64,000 nucleotides of DNA from an uncultured Pelagibacteraceae bacterium. GTDB lineage: Bacteria > Pseudomonadota > Alphaproteobacteria > Pelagibacterales > AG-422-B15. The position numbers and the translations under genes are program-made. Shown one piece after another: positions 46,251 to 55,034 of the stretch; the first letter of the stretch is position 1, and each line of letters opens with the position of its first letter. The notes under the pieces are model-generated. The model did no database searches. It worked only from the letters and a program-made list of their open reading frames with translations, and was not told the origin of the DNA. Location: assembly GCA_902526005.1 (NCBI GenBank), contig CABZIW010000002.1, positions 1 through 64,000 of the forward strand, given 5' to 3'.

Positions 46251-48821
46251 ATGAATTTAGTAATAGTAGAAAGCCCGGCTAAGGCTAAAACAATAAATAA
46301 ATACTTAGGAAGTGAGTTTAATGTACTTGCAAGCTTTGGTCATGTTCGTGATTTGCCATCTAAAAATGGCTCGGTAGATCCAGAAAATAACTTTGCTTTT
46401 GAGTGGGAAGTCTCTTCAACTTCAAAAAAACATATGAAAGAGATTTATGATGCCAGCGCTGATGCATCTACTCTTTATCTTGCAACTGACCCAGATAGAG
46501 AAGGTGAAGCAATTGCATGGCACATTGTTGAGCTATTAAATAAGAAAAAATTATTAAAAGATAAAACTGTCAAGAGAGTCGTCTTTAGTGAGATCACAAA
46601 GAATGCAGTAAAAAATGGAATTGCCAATCCAAGAGATATTGACACTGATCTTGTGGACGCCTATTTAGCTCGAAGAGCACTGGATTATCTATTTGGCTTT
46701 AATTTATCGCCGGTATTATGGAGAAAGTTACCTGGAGCTAAATCAGCAGGAAGAGTTCAATCAGTTGCCTTAAGATTGATATGTGAACGTGAACTTGCCA
46801 TTGAATCTTTCGAACCTGATGAGTATTGGAAAATTAAAGGCAATGTAAAATTTAAGGATGGTTTTAATATAGAAGCTAATTTACTTTCGGTTGAAGGCAA
46901 AAAAGTAGAAAAATTTACCTTTAAGTCTGAAGATGATGCGAAAAAAATTGTAAATTTATTCTCGGATAATAAATTTGAAATAATAGATATTACAAAAAAA
47001 CCAGCATCGAGAAATCCGGAACCACCTTTTTCTACCTCAACACTTCAACAAACCGCATCAAGTATTTATGGTTTTGGCGCGTCTCGAACAATGCAAATTG
47101 CACAAAAATTATTTCAAGGTATTGAAATTAATGGTGAAACAGTTGGTTTAATAACTTACATGCGTACTGATAGTACTGATATATCTAAAGAAGCCATTGA
47201 AACATATAGAAACTATTTGAAAAAAAATTTTGAGAATGGATATTGTCCTAATGAAGTAAGAACTTACAAATCAAAAAAAGCTAAAAATGCTCAAGAAGCT
47301 CACGAGGGAATACGACCTACTGATATTGAATTAACACCTAATCAGGTTTCAAAATATCTAGATACAGATAGTTTAAAATTATACTCGTTAATATGGAAAA
47401 GGGCTCTTGCAAGTCAAATGAGTTCTGCCGTATTTGAAAGAACAGCTATTGATATCAGCTCTGAAAAGAATGAATTGAAACTGAGAGCGAACGGTTCTGT
47501 GGTAAAATTTGATGGGTTTTTGAATATTTATAGTGAGTTTAAAGTAAAAATTGATGAACAAATTAAAAAAGATGAAAATGACGAAGATGAAGATGATGTT
47601 ACATTACCCGCTATTTCGAAAGGAATGAAGATAGAGTCAGTTTTACCTACTGAAACACAGCATTTTACTCTTCCACCCCCTAGATACTCTGAGGCAAGTT
47701 TAGTAAAAAAATTAGAAGAATTGGGCATAGGAAGACCTTCAACCTACGCCAGTATAATATCTGTTTTAAAAACAAGAAATTATGTTGAACTTGATAAAAA
47801 TAGGTTTGTACCTGTTGATAGAGCAATATTGATAACAGCATTTCTTAAAGGATTTTTCTCAAAGTACATTGATTATGAGTTTACTGCTGGAATGGAAGAA
47901 TCTCTTGATGAAATTACTTCTGGAAAAATAAAATGGACTGAATTCTTAGAAAATTTTTGGAAAAATTTTTCTACAAATGTAGGTGATGTTACTGATTTGA
48001 GAATTACTAATATATTGGATAATTTAAATGAGATTCTTAAGTCCCATATATTTGAACAAAAAGAAGAGAGTAACGGAGAAAAGGCAATATCAAGAAGTTG
48101 TCCTTCTGAAAACTGTGAAGGCGAACTAAGTCTTAAAGTAAGTCGATTTGGAGCGTTCGTAGGCTGTTCCAACTATCCTGATTGTAAGTTTACCAGACCT
48201 ATCTCTCATAAAAAAATTAAAGAAGCATTTGAAGACACAATTCTTGGAAAAGATGCCGAGTCAGAACAGGATATTAAATTATTGAATGGAAGATTTGGAC
48301 CATACGTTCAGCTTGGTGAAGTAGTTGAAAAAGAAAAACCAAAGAGAGCTTCGGTGCCTAAGGGAATTTCCCCCTCTGCAATTGATTTAGAGAAAGCTCA
48401 GTATTTATTAAGTTTACCAAGAGAGATAGGTGGTCATCCTGAAACAGGTGAAATTATTACTGTGAATTATGGCCGCTATGGTGGTTACATCAATTGTGGT
48501 GATAAAAATGCTAGCCTTGAAGATAACTCTGAAATTTTTGATATTGGTATTAATAGAGCAGTTTCTCTGCTTGCTAACGCAAAGCCTGGTAGACTTAAAA
48601 GTTCATCTGAAATCAAAACTTTAGGAGAACATCCTGATGATAAAAAACCAATCAAAGTGATGAAAGGGAAGTTTGGACCATATATTAAATACAAAAGTAT
48701 TAATGCAACAATTCCCGATAATATTGACCCTGAGGAAATTCTAATGGAAGAAGCTATTGATTTGATTGAAAAAAAACTAGAAAAAACAGGTAAGAAAAAG
48801 AAAAAATCTTCTAAAAAATAA
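46251..48821 (+). CDS. topA: DNA topoisomerase I
   Basis: Relaxes negative supercoils. TOPRIM domain with VIVESPAKAKTI and ATDPDREGEAIAWH, the active tyrosine in GLITYMRTDSTD at about residue 303, then GIGRPSTYASI. One four-cysteine zinc finger (CPSENCEGEL ... GCSNYPDC) follows near 617-645, then C-terminal repeats with GRFGPYV, GRYGGYI and GKFGPYIKY, and a lysine-rich tail. 856 residues fits Alphaproteobacteria. dprA, often before topA, is absent. Confidence 0.97.
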   Translation: MNLVIVESPAKAKTINKYLGSEFNVLASFGHVRDLPSKNGSVDPENNFAFEWEVSSTSKKHMKEIYDASADASTLYLATDPDREGEAIAWHIVELLNKKKLLKDKTVKRVVFSEITKNAVKNGIANPRDIDTDLVDAYLARRALDYLFGFNLSPVLWRKLPGAKSAGRVQSVALRLICERELAIESFEPDEYWKIKGNVKFKDGFNIEANLLSVEGKKVEKFTFKSEDDAKKIVNLFSDNKFEIIDITKKPASRNPEPPFSTSTLQQTASSIYGFGASRTMQIAQKLFQGIEINGETVGLITYMRTDSTDISKEAIETYRNYLKKNFENGYCPNEVRTYKSKKAKNAQEAHEGIRPTDIELTPNQVSKYLDTDSLKLYSLIWKRALASQMSSAVFERTAIDISSEKNELKLRANGSVVKFDGFLNIYSEFKVKIDEQIKKDENDEDEDDVTLPAISKGMKIESVLPTETQHFTLPPPRYSEASLVKKLEELGIGRPSTYASIISVLKTRNYVELDKNRFVPVDRAILITAFLKGFFSKYIDYEFTAGMEESLDEITSGKIKWTEFLENFWKNFSTNVGDVTDLRITNILDNLNEILKSHIFEQKEESNGEKAISRSCPSENCEGELSLKVSRFGAFVGCSNYPDCKFTRPISHKKIKEAFEDTILGKDAESEQDIKLLNGRFGPYVQLGEVVEKEKPKRASVPKGISPSAIDLEKAQYLLSLPREIGGHPETGEIITVNYGRYGGYINCGDKNASLEDNSEIFDIGINRAVSLLANAKPGRLKSSSEIKTLGEHPDDKKPIKVMKGKFGPYIKYKSINATIPDNIDPEEILMEEAIDLIEKKLEKTGKKKKKSSKK

Positions 48822-48882
48822 AAAAACCTGTATCTTTATAATCTTTACAAAAATTAATTATTAACAAGTTGAAAGGTTAACT

Positions 48883-50373
48883 ATGGCTCTCGCTCTAAAT
48901 GATGTGATGGAAAAAAAATCATCTCTGGATTTTAAAAATCAGGCTTTTATTAATGGAAACTATATAAATTCAGTAACAGGCAAAACGTTTGAGAGCATTA
49001 GCCCTGTTGATGGATCAATAATAACTAGCGTTTCAGAATGTGATGTTGACGACATTAACATAGCTGTCAAAGCTGCGCGCGATGTATTTGAAAAAGGGTC
49101 ATGGTCGAGAATGGCTCCTTCAAAAAGAAAAAAAATTCTCTTTAATTTCGCTGACTTAATGAAAAAAAATATTTTAGAGCTTGGTTTACTAGAAACTTTA
49201 AACATGGGTAAGCCTATAACTAGAGCGACAGGCGATATAGCGGCATGTATTAATTGTACAAAATGGTATGCTGAGGCAATTGATAAACTTTATGATGATG
49301 TAGCTCCAACAAGTGATAATTTGATTGCCACTATCACAAAAGAACCTCTGGGTGTAGTTGGAGCGGTTACTCCATGGAACTTTCCCTTGTTAATGGCTTG
49401 TTGGAAATTTGCACCTGCGTTAGCAACTGGAAATAGTTTCATTTTAAAGCCTGCAGAACAATCACCGTTATCTGCATTAAGAGTTGCTGAACTAGCAATG
49501 GAGGCTGGTATTCCAGAAGGTGTCTTCAATGTAGTGCCAGGTTATGGTCCTACTGCAGGAAAAGCATTAGGAACTCACATGGATGTTGATAAACTTGGAT
49601 TTACTGGATCTACTGAAGTTGGAAGATATTTTTTATCTTACGCAGGTGAGTCTAACATGAAGAGGGTTTCACTTGAGTGTGGAGGAAAGTCTCCAAATAT
49701 AATATTTGCAGATGCACCTGATTTAGACCACGCTGCAAAAATGGCAGCTGATGGCATGTTTGGCAATAGTGGTCAGGTATGTGATGCACCCTCAAGGTTG
49801 CTACTTCAAAAATCGATAAAAGACGAATTTTTAGAAAAGGTCGTAAGCTACTCTCAACCATGGATGCCAGGTAACCCGTTTGATCCAAATACTTTAATGG
49901 GCTCAATTGTCGATAAAACCCAAACTGAAAGAATCATGAATTATATAGATAAAGGCAAATCTGAAGGTGCGAATGTTATAACTGGAGGTGATCAGGTGCT
50001 TCAAGACTCAGGTGGCTACTACGTCAGCCCAACGGTCTTTAAAGATGTTCAAAATTCAATGACCGTTGCTAAAGAGGAAATTTTTGGACCGGTATTATGT
50101 GCCATAGATTTTGAAAATGAAGATGAAGCTCTTCAAATAGCAAATGATACTCATTATGGACTTAATGCAATGATATGGTCTAATGACTTAAATAAAGTAC
50201 ATAAGCTTGCAAAAAGAATTAAAAGTGGGAAAGTTCTGATAAATAGTTTGAGCGATGGAGATATGTCTTTACCTCACGGTGGATACAAGCAGTCAGGTTC
50301 TGGGAGAGATAAATCTCTAGAAGCTCTTGGCCAATATACTCAAACAAAACTTACATTGATAGAAATTAAATAA
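48883..50373 (+). CDS. NAD(P)-dependent aldehyde dehydrogenase (PuuC-like)
   Basis: Oxidises an aldehyde to the acid. Motifs: VTPWNFPLLMACWKFAPALA, GFTGSTEVGR, catalytic Glu in LECGGKSPNII, catalytic Cys in GNSGQVCDAPSRLL (about residue 303), and EEIFGPVLC. 496 residues. The start has AAAGGT upstream of ATG. Gamma-glutamyl-aminobutyraldehyde, betaine aldehyde or related aldehydes are candidates; the substrate cannot be fixed from sequence. It heads a plus-strand cluster with a HAD protein, RidA and a diesterase. Confidence 0.92.
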   Translation: MALALNDVMEKKSSLDFKNQAFINGNYINSVTGKTFESISPVDGSIITSVSECDVDDINIAVKAARDVFEKGSWSRMAPSKRKKILFNFADLMKKNILELGLLETLNMGKPITRATGDIAACINCTKWYAEAIDKLYDDVAPTSDNLIATITKEPLGVVGAVTPWNFPLLMACWKFAPALATGNSFILKPAEQSPLSALRVAELAMEAGIPEGVFNVVPGYGPTAGKALGTHMDVDKLGFTGSTEVGRYFLSYAGESNMKRVSLECGGKSPNIIFADAPDLDHAAKMAADGMFGNSGQVCDAPSRLLLQKSIKDEFLEKVVSYSQPWMPGNPFDPNTLMGSIVDKTQTERIMNYIDKGKSEGANVITGGDQVLQDSGGYYVSPTVFKDVQNSMTVAKEEIFGPVLCAIDFENEDEALQIANDTHYGLNAMIWSNDLNKVHKLAKRIKSGKVLINSLSDGDMSLPHGGYKQSGSGRDKSLEALGQYTQTKLTLIEIK

Positions 50374-50376
50374 TTA

Positions 50377-51042
50377 GTGTCACATAAGCTATCTGATGGC
50401 CTTCAAAAGCAAATAGGCAAAGCTACTCTTTTAAAGCATAAACCACTGCTTATAACTGATGCTGATGAAGTTTTATTAAATTTCGTAAAATGCTTTGAAA
50501 TTTATTTAGAAAAAAAAGGATTTTGGTATGACCTAACTTCATACGCTCTTTTTGGAAATATAAAACAAAAAGGAACTGATGAAGTTCTATCTAATGAAGT
50601 TATACTTGAATATTTAGACGATTTTTTTCGAACAGAATCAAAAGATATAACTTTTGTTGAAGGATCAATACACTTTATCAATAAACTTCTGGAATCTAAT
50701 TTTCAGATTTTAGTGCTGACTAATATTCCATTCAAATATTTGGATGATAGAAAGTATTGTTTTCAAAAGAATGGTCTTAATCTTCAAATAATTGCTGGAA
50801 ACGGACCAAAAGGGTTGGTAATTAAAGAATTAATTAAAGACTTTAATGAAAAAGTTTTTTTTATTGATGATTTAGCTCCCCACATATCCTCCGTAAAAGA
50901 AGAAGTATCAAGATCTAAAACTATTCATTATATATCTGATGAACGATTATCTAAACTTGCAGTTTCGCCGAAAGAGGCAGATTTTCGTGCATATAGTTGG
51001 AAAGATATATATAATTTTCTTATTAATGAAGTTAGCGGATAA
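50377..51042 (+). CDS. HAD-superfamily hydrolase-like protein
   Basis: 221 residues, GTG start, 3 bases after the aldehyde dehydrogenase stop. The HAD motif I is TDADEVLLNF (nucleophile Asp and general acid Asp at about 27 and 29), motif II VLTNIP, and motif IV VFFIDDLAPH. No specific subfamily recognised; probably a small phosphatase. Its place between an aldehyde dehydrogenase and a RidA protein suggests metabolite repair or clean-up, which is inference. Confidence 0.75.
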   Translation: MSHKLSDGLQKQIGKATLLKHKPLLITDADEVLLNFVKCFEIYLEKKGFWYDLTSYALFGNIKQKGTDEVLSNEVILEYLDDFFRTESKDITFVEGSIHFINKLLESNFQILVLTNIPFKYLDDRKYCFQKNGLNLQIIAGNGPKGLVIKELIKDFNEKVFFIDDLAPHISSVKEEVSRSKTIHYISDERLSKLAVSPKEADFRAYSWKDIYNFLINEVSG

Positions 51043-51490
51043 AATACTCGAAGTAGAAAAAGATTATAAGCAATTTAAGCTTGTGACTCTTGGGAATTAT
51101 TTGCCTTTTAAAAAAATAGGTAACTTGGTTTATGTATCTGGGCAACTTCCTATAAAAGATGAAAAAATTATAACTGGCAAAGTTCCATCAGAAACTGATA
51201 TTAAGGAGGCAACATATGGATCACGAATATGTATGCTTAATACTTTGTCTATATTAGATCAACTAAACCCATCATGTGAACTAAATGATTTTAATTGTAT
51301 TCATGTTGCTGGTTACGTAAATGCTGATCATTCATTTTCTGACCATCCTCTAGTGATCAATGGTGCATCAGATGTTGTTTGCGATATTATGGGAGAAAAA
51401 GGAAGGCATTCAAGAATTGCGGTGGGAGCAAACTCTCTTCCAAAAAATGCTAGTGTTGAAGTTGCATCAATATTTGAAATTCTGAAATAA
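51026..51490 (+). CDS. RidA/YjgF-family protein
   Basis: Members hydrolyse reactive enamine/imine intermediates. Pattern: YLPFKKIGNLVYVSGQLP, ARx-like segment replaced by GSRICMLNTLSIL, VAGYVNADHSFSDHPLVINGASDVV, and HSRIAVGANSLPKNASVEV. This resembles the longer RidA subgroup of ~154 residues. The track starts inside the HAD gene; ATG at 51026 (MKLADKILE) is better and overlaps the HAD stop by 17 bases. It lies one base from the next gene. Confidence 0.88.
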   Translation: MKLADKILEVEKDYKQFKLVTLGNYLPFKKIGNLVYVSGQLPIKDEKIITGKVPSETDIKEATYGSRICMLNTLSILDQLNPSCELNDFNCIHVAGYVNADHSFSDHPLVINGASDVVCDIMGEKGRHSRIAVGANSLPKNASVEVASIFEILK

Positions 51491-52176
51491 TGAGTCCTTT
51501 TCTTGATCGTCCGATTGCCCATAGAGGGCTTCATGATAAAAAATTAATCATTGAAAATTCTTTGGAAGCATTTGAAAACGCAATGAAACACAACCTTGCA
51601 ATAGAATGTGATATTGTCTTATCTAAGGATAAAGAAATTATAGTATTTCATGATTACGATTTAAAAAGGATGTGTGGAATAAATTCTAATATTAATGATC
51701 TAAGTACAAACGAAATAAGAAAACTGAAGCTTTTAGACACAGATTGTAAAATACCTTCACTTGATGAGATGCTGCATTTAGTGGATGGCCAAACACCTAT
51801 ATTAATTGAAATAAAATCTGGTTTTAATCCTGAAATTGAAGAAAGATTAATCGAAATAATTAGAGCTTACAATGGAGAAATTGCTTTGCAGTCATTTGAT
51901 TATAAGATGTGTGAATGGTTTAAAATCAATGCGCCATTTTATAAAACAGGCCTAATAACCAGTAATGATAACATCGATTTTAAAGAGATTTCTCATCTCG
52001 GCATTAATTTTTTAGCGGTTGATGTAGAAAAAATAAGTATCAGAAATATTCAAAGTATCAGGAAGAAAAATATACCACTATTAACTTGGACAATTAATAG
52101 TATGGAAAAGTATAATTTGTCAAAGCAGTTTGCAGATAATATTATTTTTGAAGATATACATAATGAAATTAGTTAA
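51490..52176 (+). CDS. Glycerophosphodiester phosphodiesterase (second copy)
   Basis: Same family as 22976-23725: PIAHRGLHDKKLIIENSLEAFENA, ECDIVLSKDKEIIVFHDYDL, and ILIEIKS. C-terminal LLTWTINSMEKYN. 228 residues, cytosolic. The two copies are clearly diverged, so not a recent duplication. It overlaps ridA by one base and panC by 14. Confidence 0.9.
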   Translation: MSPFLDRPIAHRGLHDKKLIIENSLEAFENAMKHNLAIECDIVLSKDKEIIVFHDYDLKRMCGINSNINDLSTNEIRKLKLLDTDCKIPSLDEMLHLVDGQTPILIEIKSGFNPEIEERLIEIIRAYNGEIALQSFDYKMCEWFKINAPFYKTGLITSNDNIDFKEISHLGINFLAVDVEKISIRNIQSIRKKNIPLLTWTINSMEKYNLSKQFADNIIFEDIHNEIS

Positions 52177-52996
52177 AAGTATAAAATATCTCAATAGAAT
52201 CCTAGATCGATATAGAAGTGATGGTTTTAAAATTCACTTGACACCAACAATGGGAGCTTTGCATGCAGGACATTTAAAATTAGTTAAGGAGTCAAAAAAA
52301 CTAAAATCAATTGTTGTAGTTAGTATTTTTGTTAACCCTACACAATTTGGACCAAATGAAGATTATAAAAATTACCCAAGAACGCTAAAAAATGATCTTA
52401 AAGTTTTAAAAAAATACGGTGTTGATATTGTCTTCACTCCAATACAAAAACAAATTCTCTACCATAAAACAAAGTATAATTGTCCACAGTTTGCAATTGA
52501 AAAAAAATTATGTGGTAAATCAAGGCCAAAATACTTTCCAGGCGTTAAAAATATTGTACTTAAACTTTTTGATATAGTGCAACCAGACGTAGCATTTTTT
52601 GGTGAAAAAGATTATCAGCAATATTTAGTAATTAAAAAAATGACTGAGTCATTAAAATTAAATACAAGGATAATATGCGTTAAAACTGTCAGGGACAGAT
52701 ATGGGCTTCCACTTTCGTCAAGAAATAACTATTTAAGTGGCCAGGAATTTAAAATTGCTATTAAAATCAATAAATTACTTAAAAAATTACCTCCATTGAT
52801 TAGAACTAAGTTAAAGATTAATAAAATACTTAATCATGCAAAAAAAGTCCTGATAGATCATGGTGTTGATAAAATTGATTATCTGACTGTATTAAATGAT
52901 GATCTCTCTGTTCGAAAAAAAATAAGTGATAAATCAAGAATATTTATTGCGGCTAAAATAGGAAATACTAGATTAATTGACAATATAAAAATCTAA
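52163..52996 (+). CDS. panC: Pantothenate synthetase
   Basis: Joins pantoate and beta-alanine with ATP. Motifs: TPTMGALHAGHLKLV, SIFVNPTQFGPNEDYKNYPRT, FFGEKDYQQYLVIKKM, and LPLSSRNNYLS. The track starts at 52130 inside the diesterase; ATG at 52163 (MKLVKSIK) is more likely and gives 277 residues. panB is not adjacent. It overlaps the convergent mgtE stop by 4 bases. Confidence 0.95.
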   Translation: MKLVKSIKYLNRILDRYRSDGFKIHLTPTMGALHAGHLKLVKESKKLKSIVVVSIFVNPTQFGPNEDYKNYPRTLKNDLKVLKKYGVDIVFTPIQKQILYHKTKYNCPQFAIEKKLCGKSRPKYFPGVKNIVLKLFDIVQPDVAFFGEKDYQQYLVIKKMTESLKLNTRIICVKTVRDRYGLPLSSRNNYLSGQEFKIAIKINKLLKKLPPLIRTKLKINKILNHAKKVLIDHGVDKIDYLTVLNDDLSVRKKISDKSRIFIAAKIGNTRLIDNIKI

Positions 52997-54369
52997 AATA
53001 AATAAATTGAAGCAAGCCCTAGAAAAGATAAAAATCCAAATACATCAGTTATTGTTGTTACAAATACGCTTGATGCCAAAGCGGGATCAATCTTAACTTT
53101 ATTAAAAATATACGGAATTAGAAAGCCAAATAAACCCGCAGATAAAATATTTATTACCATTGCTGCTCCAACAATTATAGATAAACTAAGATCAGAAAAC
53201 CAAATCCAAGCAGCAAACCCCGTTATAATCGCAAATAATATTCCATTTAATACTGATATCGCAATTTCTTTGAAAAATACCTTTCTTCTATTGTTATCTA
53301 CTAGTTCTTTAGTTGCGATAGCTCTCACGGTTAGTGTTAACGTTTGTGTTCCTGCATTACCACCCATTGATGCAACAATTGGCATTAAAATCGCTAATGC
53401 TACCATTTTCTCAATACTGGCATCAAACAGACTTATTACATAAGATGCAAGAATTGCGGTTAATAAATTTAGAAATAACCATATAAATCGTCGCCTCGTT
53501 GATCTTCCAATGGATTGGTTCATCTCACTTTCTGAAACACCACCCAACCTCAAAATATCTTCTTCTGCTTCTTCTTGAACAACCCACACAATATCATCTG
53601 CTGTAATTCTTCCAATTAATCTATTGTGATCATCGACAACTCCAGCTGATACTAAAGAGTATTGCTCAAAGAAAAGTGCTACTTCTTCTTGATCCATAGA
53701 TGCCTTAACAAATTTTGGGTTTTCTTCTAAAATTTCATTTAATTTTGTATCTCTACGTGACTTCAGAACTTTAGAAACTGAAGCGCTCCCCAACGGTTTA
53801 TTGCTCGGGTCGACAATAAAAAGTTCATAGAATTCATCGGGTAAGTCAATTTGTTCTCTTAAATGATCAATTGCCTGCCCTACTGTCCAAAAGCCTGGCA
53901 TTGAAACAAATTCTTTTTGCATTCTTCTTCCAGCAGTATCTTCAGGGTAATTAAGACTTTCTTGTAAAATTTCTCTCTCTGTGGGGTTTACTTGGTCTAA
54001 AATTTTCTTTTGAGCTGCTGGCTCCAAAGACTCAATGAGGTTAATTGCGTCATCTGTCTCCATCTCACTAATGGAGCGAACTACTTTAGTATCCTCTAAT
54101 TCTTGAACTGTTTCATCAATAATAGTGTCATCTAGCTCAGCAAGAACATCTGTATAGCGGTCTTCACTAAGATTATTGAGAATGTAAGATCGTTGCTCTT
54201 TGCTAAGAAAAGTAAAGAGATCAGCCAAATCTGCTGGATGAAGAGGAGAAATAATGTTGACTAGTTTATCTTTTTCTTTGTTATTGCAAAAATTTATTAC
54301 ATCATTAATTAATTGATTATTAAATGTAATATTCTCATTTTGACGAGGTTCATTTACAATATTATTCAT
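52993..54369 (-). CDS. mgtE: Magnesium transporter MgtE
   Basis: Mg2+ channel with cytosolic gating domains. N domain (LHPADLADLF), two CBS domains (about 140-260), then five membrane helices with the selectivity motif MPIVASMGGNAGTQ and PALASSVFVTTITDVFGF. 458 residues is normal. Divergent from lipB, 43 bases apart. Confidence 0.96.
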   Translation of the reverse strand: MNNIVNEPRQNENITFNNQLINDVINFCNNKEKDKLVNIISPLHPADLADLFTFLSKEQRSYILNNLSEDRYTDVLAELDDTIIDETVQELEDTKVVRSISEMETDDAINLIESLEPAAQKKILDQVNPTEREILQESLNYPEDTAGRRMQKEFVSMPGFWTVGQAIDHLREQIDLPDEFYELFIVDPSNKPLGSASVSKVLKSRRDTKLNEILEENPKFVKASMDQEEVALFFEQYSLVSAGVVDDHNRLIGRITADDIVWVVQEEAEEDILRLGGVSESEMNQSIGRSTRRRFIWLFLNLLTAILASYVISLFDASIEKMVALAILMPIVASMGGNAGTQTLTLTVRAIATKELVDNNRRKVFFKEIAISVLNGILFAIITGFAAWIWFSDLSLSIIVGAAMVINILSAGLFGFLIPYIFNKVKIDPALASSVFVTTITDVFGFLSFLGLASIYLF

Positions 54370-54412
54370 AATAAAAACATGTACATCAATTTAGGTTATT
54401 ATCCAGAAAAAC

Positions 54413-55033
54413 ATGGAAATTAAGATAGATAATTCAGCTCAAGACTACTTAAAAAGTCTTAAATATATGGAAAATAGAGTGAATGAAATAATTAAAAACC
54501 AGAATGACGAACTTGCTTGGCTCTTAAGTCATCCAGCGATATATACATCAGGATCTACTGATCATAAAAGTGACCTTCTTAATAATAATAAAATACCTGT
54601 AATTAAGACTAATCGGGGAGGAAAATACACTTATCATGGCCCTGGACAAAGAGTTGTCTACCTTATGATCAATTTAAATAACAGAAAAAAAGACATTAAA
54701 TTTTTTGTAAACCAAATCGAAAAATTGATCATAGAAATTTTAAATAATTTTCACATTGTTGCTGAAGCAATACCTGATCATCACGGAGTATTCGTTAAAA
54801 AGGATAATGGCCAACTCTATAAAATTGCCAGTATTGGTCTAAAGGTAAAAAAATGGGTTACTTACCATGGTTTTTCAATAAATATAAATCCAGAATTAAG
54901 TCACTACGAAGGTATCAAGCCATGTGGAATGAGTAGCAAATTTGTCACTAGTTTTTCAGATTTAGGTTATAATATAAAGAGTAAGGAAATTGATAAAACA
55001 ATTGAAAAAACTCTAGTTAAATATTTTAATTAA
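54413..55033 (+). CDS. lipB: Octanoyltransferase LipB
   Basis: Moves octanoyl from ACP to lipoate-dependent enzymes. Motifs: RGGKYTYHGPGQRVVY, GVFV then the catalytic lysine in IASIGLKVKKWVTYHGFSINI, and the cysteine in IKPCGMSSK. 206 residues is normal. One base separates it from the dioxygenase gene. Confidence 0.95.
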   Translation: MEIKIDNSAQDYLKSLKYMENRVNEIIKNQNDELAWLLSHPAIYTSGSTDHKSDLLNNNKIPVIKTNRGGKYTYHGPGQRVVYLMINLNNRKKDIKFFVNQIEKLIIEILNNFHIVAEAIPDHHGVFVKKDNGQLYKIASIGLKVKKWVTYHGFSININPELSHYEGIKPCGMSSKFVTSFSDLGYNIKSKEIDKTIEKTLVKYFN

Positions 55034-55034
55034 A

